Assembly: GCF_900100955.1 (NCBI RefSeq)
Contig: NZ_FNCC01000008.1
Span: 248,001-312,000 of the forward strand
Length of the DNA stretch: 64,000 nt
Direction of reading: 5' to 3'
DNA from: Lentzea fradiae
GTDB lineage: Bacteria > Actinomycetota > Actinomycetes > Mycobacteriales > Pseudonocardiaceae
Below are positions 62,662 through 64,000 of the stretch, piece after piece. Both the position numbers and the translations under genes were made by a program. The stretch's first letter is position 1; each line of letters begins with the position of its first letter. The notes below the pieces were generated by a model, which was given only the letters and a program-made list of their open reading frames with translations, had not been told where the DNA came from and did not search any database.

Positions 62662-63977
62662 CTCGCTGCCTCCTCGGCCGGTGCGGGCGTGGTGCGGATG
62701 GTGATGGCGCTCCGGACGCGTTCGGTGACCTCGTCGAGCGCGTCCGCGGTGGGGGCGTCGACGAGGAACGTGACCGAGCGGTCCTCGGAACAGGTGATCG
62801 GGCCCAGCACGGCACCGCGCTCGGCGTGCACGTGCACGGCGCGCAGCGCGGCGGGGGCGTCGGCGGGCAGCGGTTCCGGCTGCTCCCACACGCCCGCCTC
62901 GCCGACCCACTCGACCGGCACGCCCGGCCAGTCGACGACCACGTCCTCCAGCACGCCCTCGGGGTGTTCGAGGTAGACCTGCCGGGTGTGGCGGCGCGGC
63001 GCCGGGTAGTCGGAGTGCTCGCCGAGCGCGATGCGCAGGACCTCGGTCTCCAGCGGCCGGCCCGTGGCGAGCTCGTAGAGGGAGCACAGGCCGTCGCCGG
63101 GCGGCCTGGCCGCGATCTCCATCAGGACCGCACGGCCCTCCGCCGTCACCCGCCACTCGGCGTGGGTGATGCCGTCGCGGACGTCCAGGCGGTCGAGCAC
63201 CCGGTGGTTCGCGTCGAGCAGCAGCTCGGTCACGGCCGGGTGGTCGCTCGGCACGGTGTGCGCGAGCTCCACGAAGTGCTTGCCGTCGCGGTCGTTGGTG
63301 TCCTTGCGGGTGACCGACGCGAAGATGACCTTCCCGTGCTGCACCAGGCTTTCCACCGAGTACTCCGGGCCGGTGACCTTCTCCTCGACGAGCACCGTCT
63401 CCTGCTCCTCGTAGGCCGACAGCGCGACCCGCAGCTCCTCCGCGTCCGCCACGGTGACGACACCGGAGCTCGAGTGCCGCCCCGACGGCTTGACGACGGC
63501 GGGGAACGTCACCTCGCCGAGGTCGTCTCCCGCGAACGCCACCCGCGGGCTGAACTCCGGCAGGTACCAGCGCTGGAGGTACTTGCTGCGGCACACGCGG
63601 CTGGCGCGCAGGCCGGGACCGGGCACGCCGAGCGCGTCGGCGATCAGCCCGGTCGGCTCCACCATCGTCTCGCCGACGGCGTACGCGCCGGTGATCTCGT
63701 ACCGCCGGCGCCAGGCCAGTGCGGCGGCGACCGGTCCGGCGAGCAGCGACCCCTCGCGGCGCACGCCCCCGTCCACGAACGCGATGTCCTCGACGGTGGC
63801 GAGCGGGTGACCGGGGTCGCCGGCCACCCGCTCGGCCTCCGCGCGCCAGTTCTCGGAGGTGATCAGCAGGACGCGGAGTCCGCGTTCACGCAGTTCCGCG
63901 AGATAACGAGGAGCACGGCACACGGCCAGCAACGAGCCGGTGAGGATGAACGCTCTCGGCAGAGATGGATTCGACAT
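62658..63977 (-). CDS. ATP-grasp ligase 2
   Basis: A 439-aa ATP-grasp enzyme: SRVCRSKYLQRWYLPEF, VVKPSGRHSSSGVV, VLVEEKVTGPEYSVESLV and the metal site VLMEIAARPPGDGL. It differs clearly from ATP-grasp 1 but is of the same superfamily, so the two could add two bonds in series or use different acceptors. ATG 63977 follows GGAG at eight bases. This is the first minus-arm gene in the window; whether the operon starts here or further right cannot be seen, since only 23 bases remain. Confidence 0.8.
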   Translation of the reverse strand: MSNPSLPRAFILTGSLLAVCRAPRYLAELRERGLRVLLITSENWRAEAERVAGDPGHPLATVEDIAFVDGGVRREGSLLAGPVAAALAWRRRYEITGAYAVGETMVEPTGLIADALGVPGPGLRASRVCRSKYLQRWYLPEFSPRVAFAGDDLGEVTFPAVVKPSGRHSSSGVVTVADAEELRVALSAYEEQETVLVEEKVTGPEYSVESLVQHGKVIFASVTRKDTNDRDGKHFVELAHTVPSDHPAVTELLLDANHRVLDRLDVRDGITHAEWRVTAEGRAVLMEIAARPPGDGLCSLYELATGRPLETEVLRIALGEHSDYPAPRRHTRQVYLEHPEGVLEDVVVDWPGVPVEWVGEAGVWEQPEPLPADAPAALRAVHVHAERGAVLGPITCSEDRSVTFLVDAPTADALDEVTERVRSAITIRTTPAPAEEAAR

Positions 63978-64000
63978 GGCGGCGGCTCCAAGGAAGGTAA

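Overview
The window is high-GC DNA with GTG and TTG starts, GTGA/ATGA stop-start overlaps and mycothiol-related genes. It looks like a chromosomal segment of a filamentous actinobacterium, most likely Pseudonocardiales of the Lentzea/Saccharothrix/Actinosynnema type; the genus is inference. I see no tRNA, rRNA, IS element, integrase or CRISPR array.

Region 1 (1-2834) holds the end of an Rpf-like LysM protein, a CHASE3 histidine kinase and a divergent MarR/VOC pair with two operator copies.

Region 2 (2862-20630) is a carbohydrate-use locus. It has a five-gene Opp-type ABC transporter, a ROK regulator, a GH3 enzyme, a LacI regulator, a discoidin/beta-helix protein coupled to a LacI effector domain without HTH, a malectin protein, a DUF1996 protein and a two-discoidin TIM-barrel glycosidase. 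Five promoters carry the palindrome GAGAGCGCTCTC just downstream of TTGACA-type promoters, so the LacI protein at 12322-13335 probably controls them as one regulon; the transporter lacks the site and is more likely ROK-controlled.

Region 3 (20632-39894) is accessory chromosome. It contains small regulator-target pairs (XRE/Atu4866, XRE/quinone reductase, TetR/SnoaL-SDR, MarR/epoxide hydrolase-like, SDR/TetR, glycosyltransferase/TetR), several with readable operators, plus a response regulator-kinase-GerMN lipoprotein operon, an acyltransferase, a PAS-GAF protein and an RDD protein.

Region 4 (about 40200-63977, continuing off the right edge) is a biosynthetic gene cluster in two converging arms. 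The plus arm has a CreE/FzmM-like flavoprotein, an acyl-CoA-ligase-type enzyme, a cupin and an MFS pump. The minus arm, read from the right, has two ATP-grasp ligases, an MFS pump, two aminotransferases, an Rv2466c-like thioredoxin-fold protein that has lost its second active-site cysteine, a complete PapB/PapA/PapC set for 4-aminophenylalanine, a second adenylating enzyme, DAHP synthase, a CreE-like L-aspartate N-oxygenase, a CreD-like nitrosuccinate lyase and a PEP-mutase/isocitrate-lyase-family protein. Together they predict 4-aminophenylalanine and nitrous acid made in the same cluster, with an adenylating enzyme that could diazotise the arylamine and ATP-grasp enzymes that could make an amide. 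Between the arms lies a 67-aa secreted peptide gene whose product carries three DTHW motifs. I do not recognise the cluster as that of a known compound, and it is the main candidate for an undescribed system.
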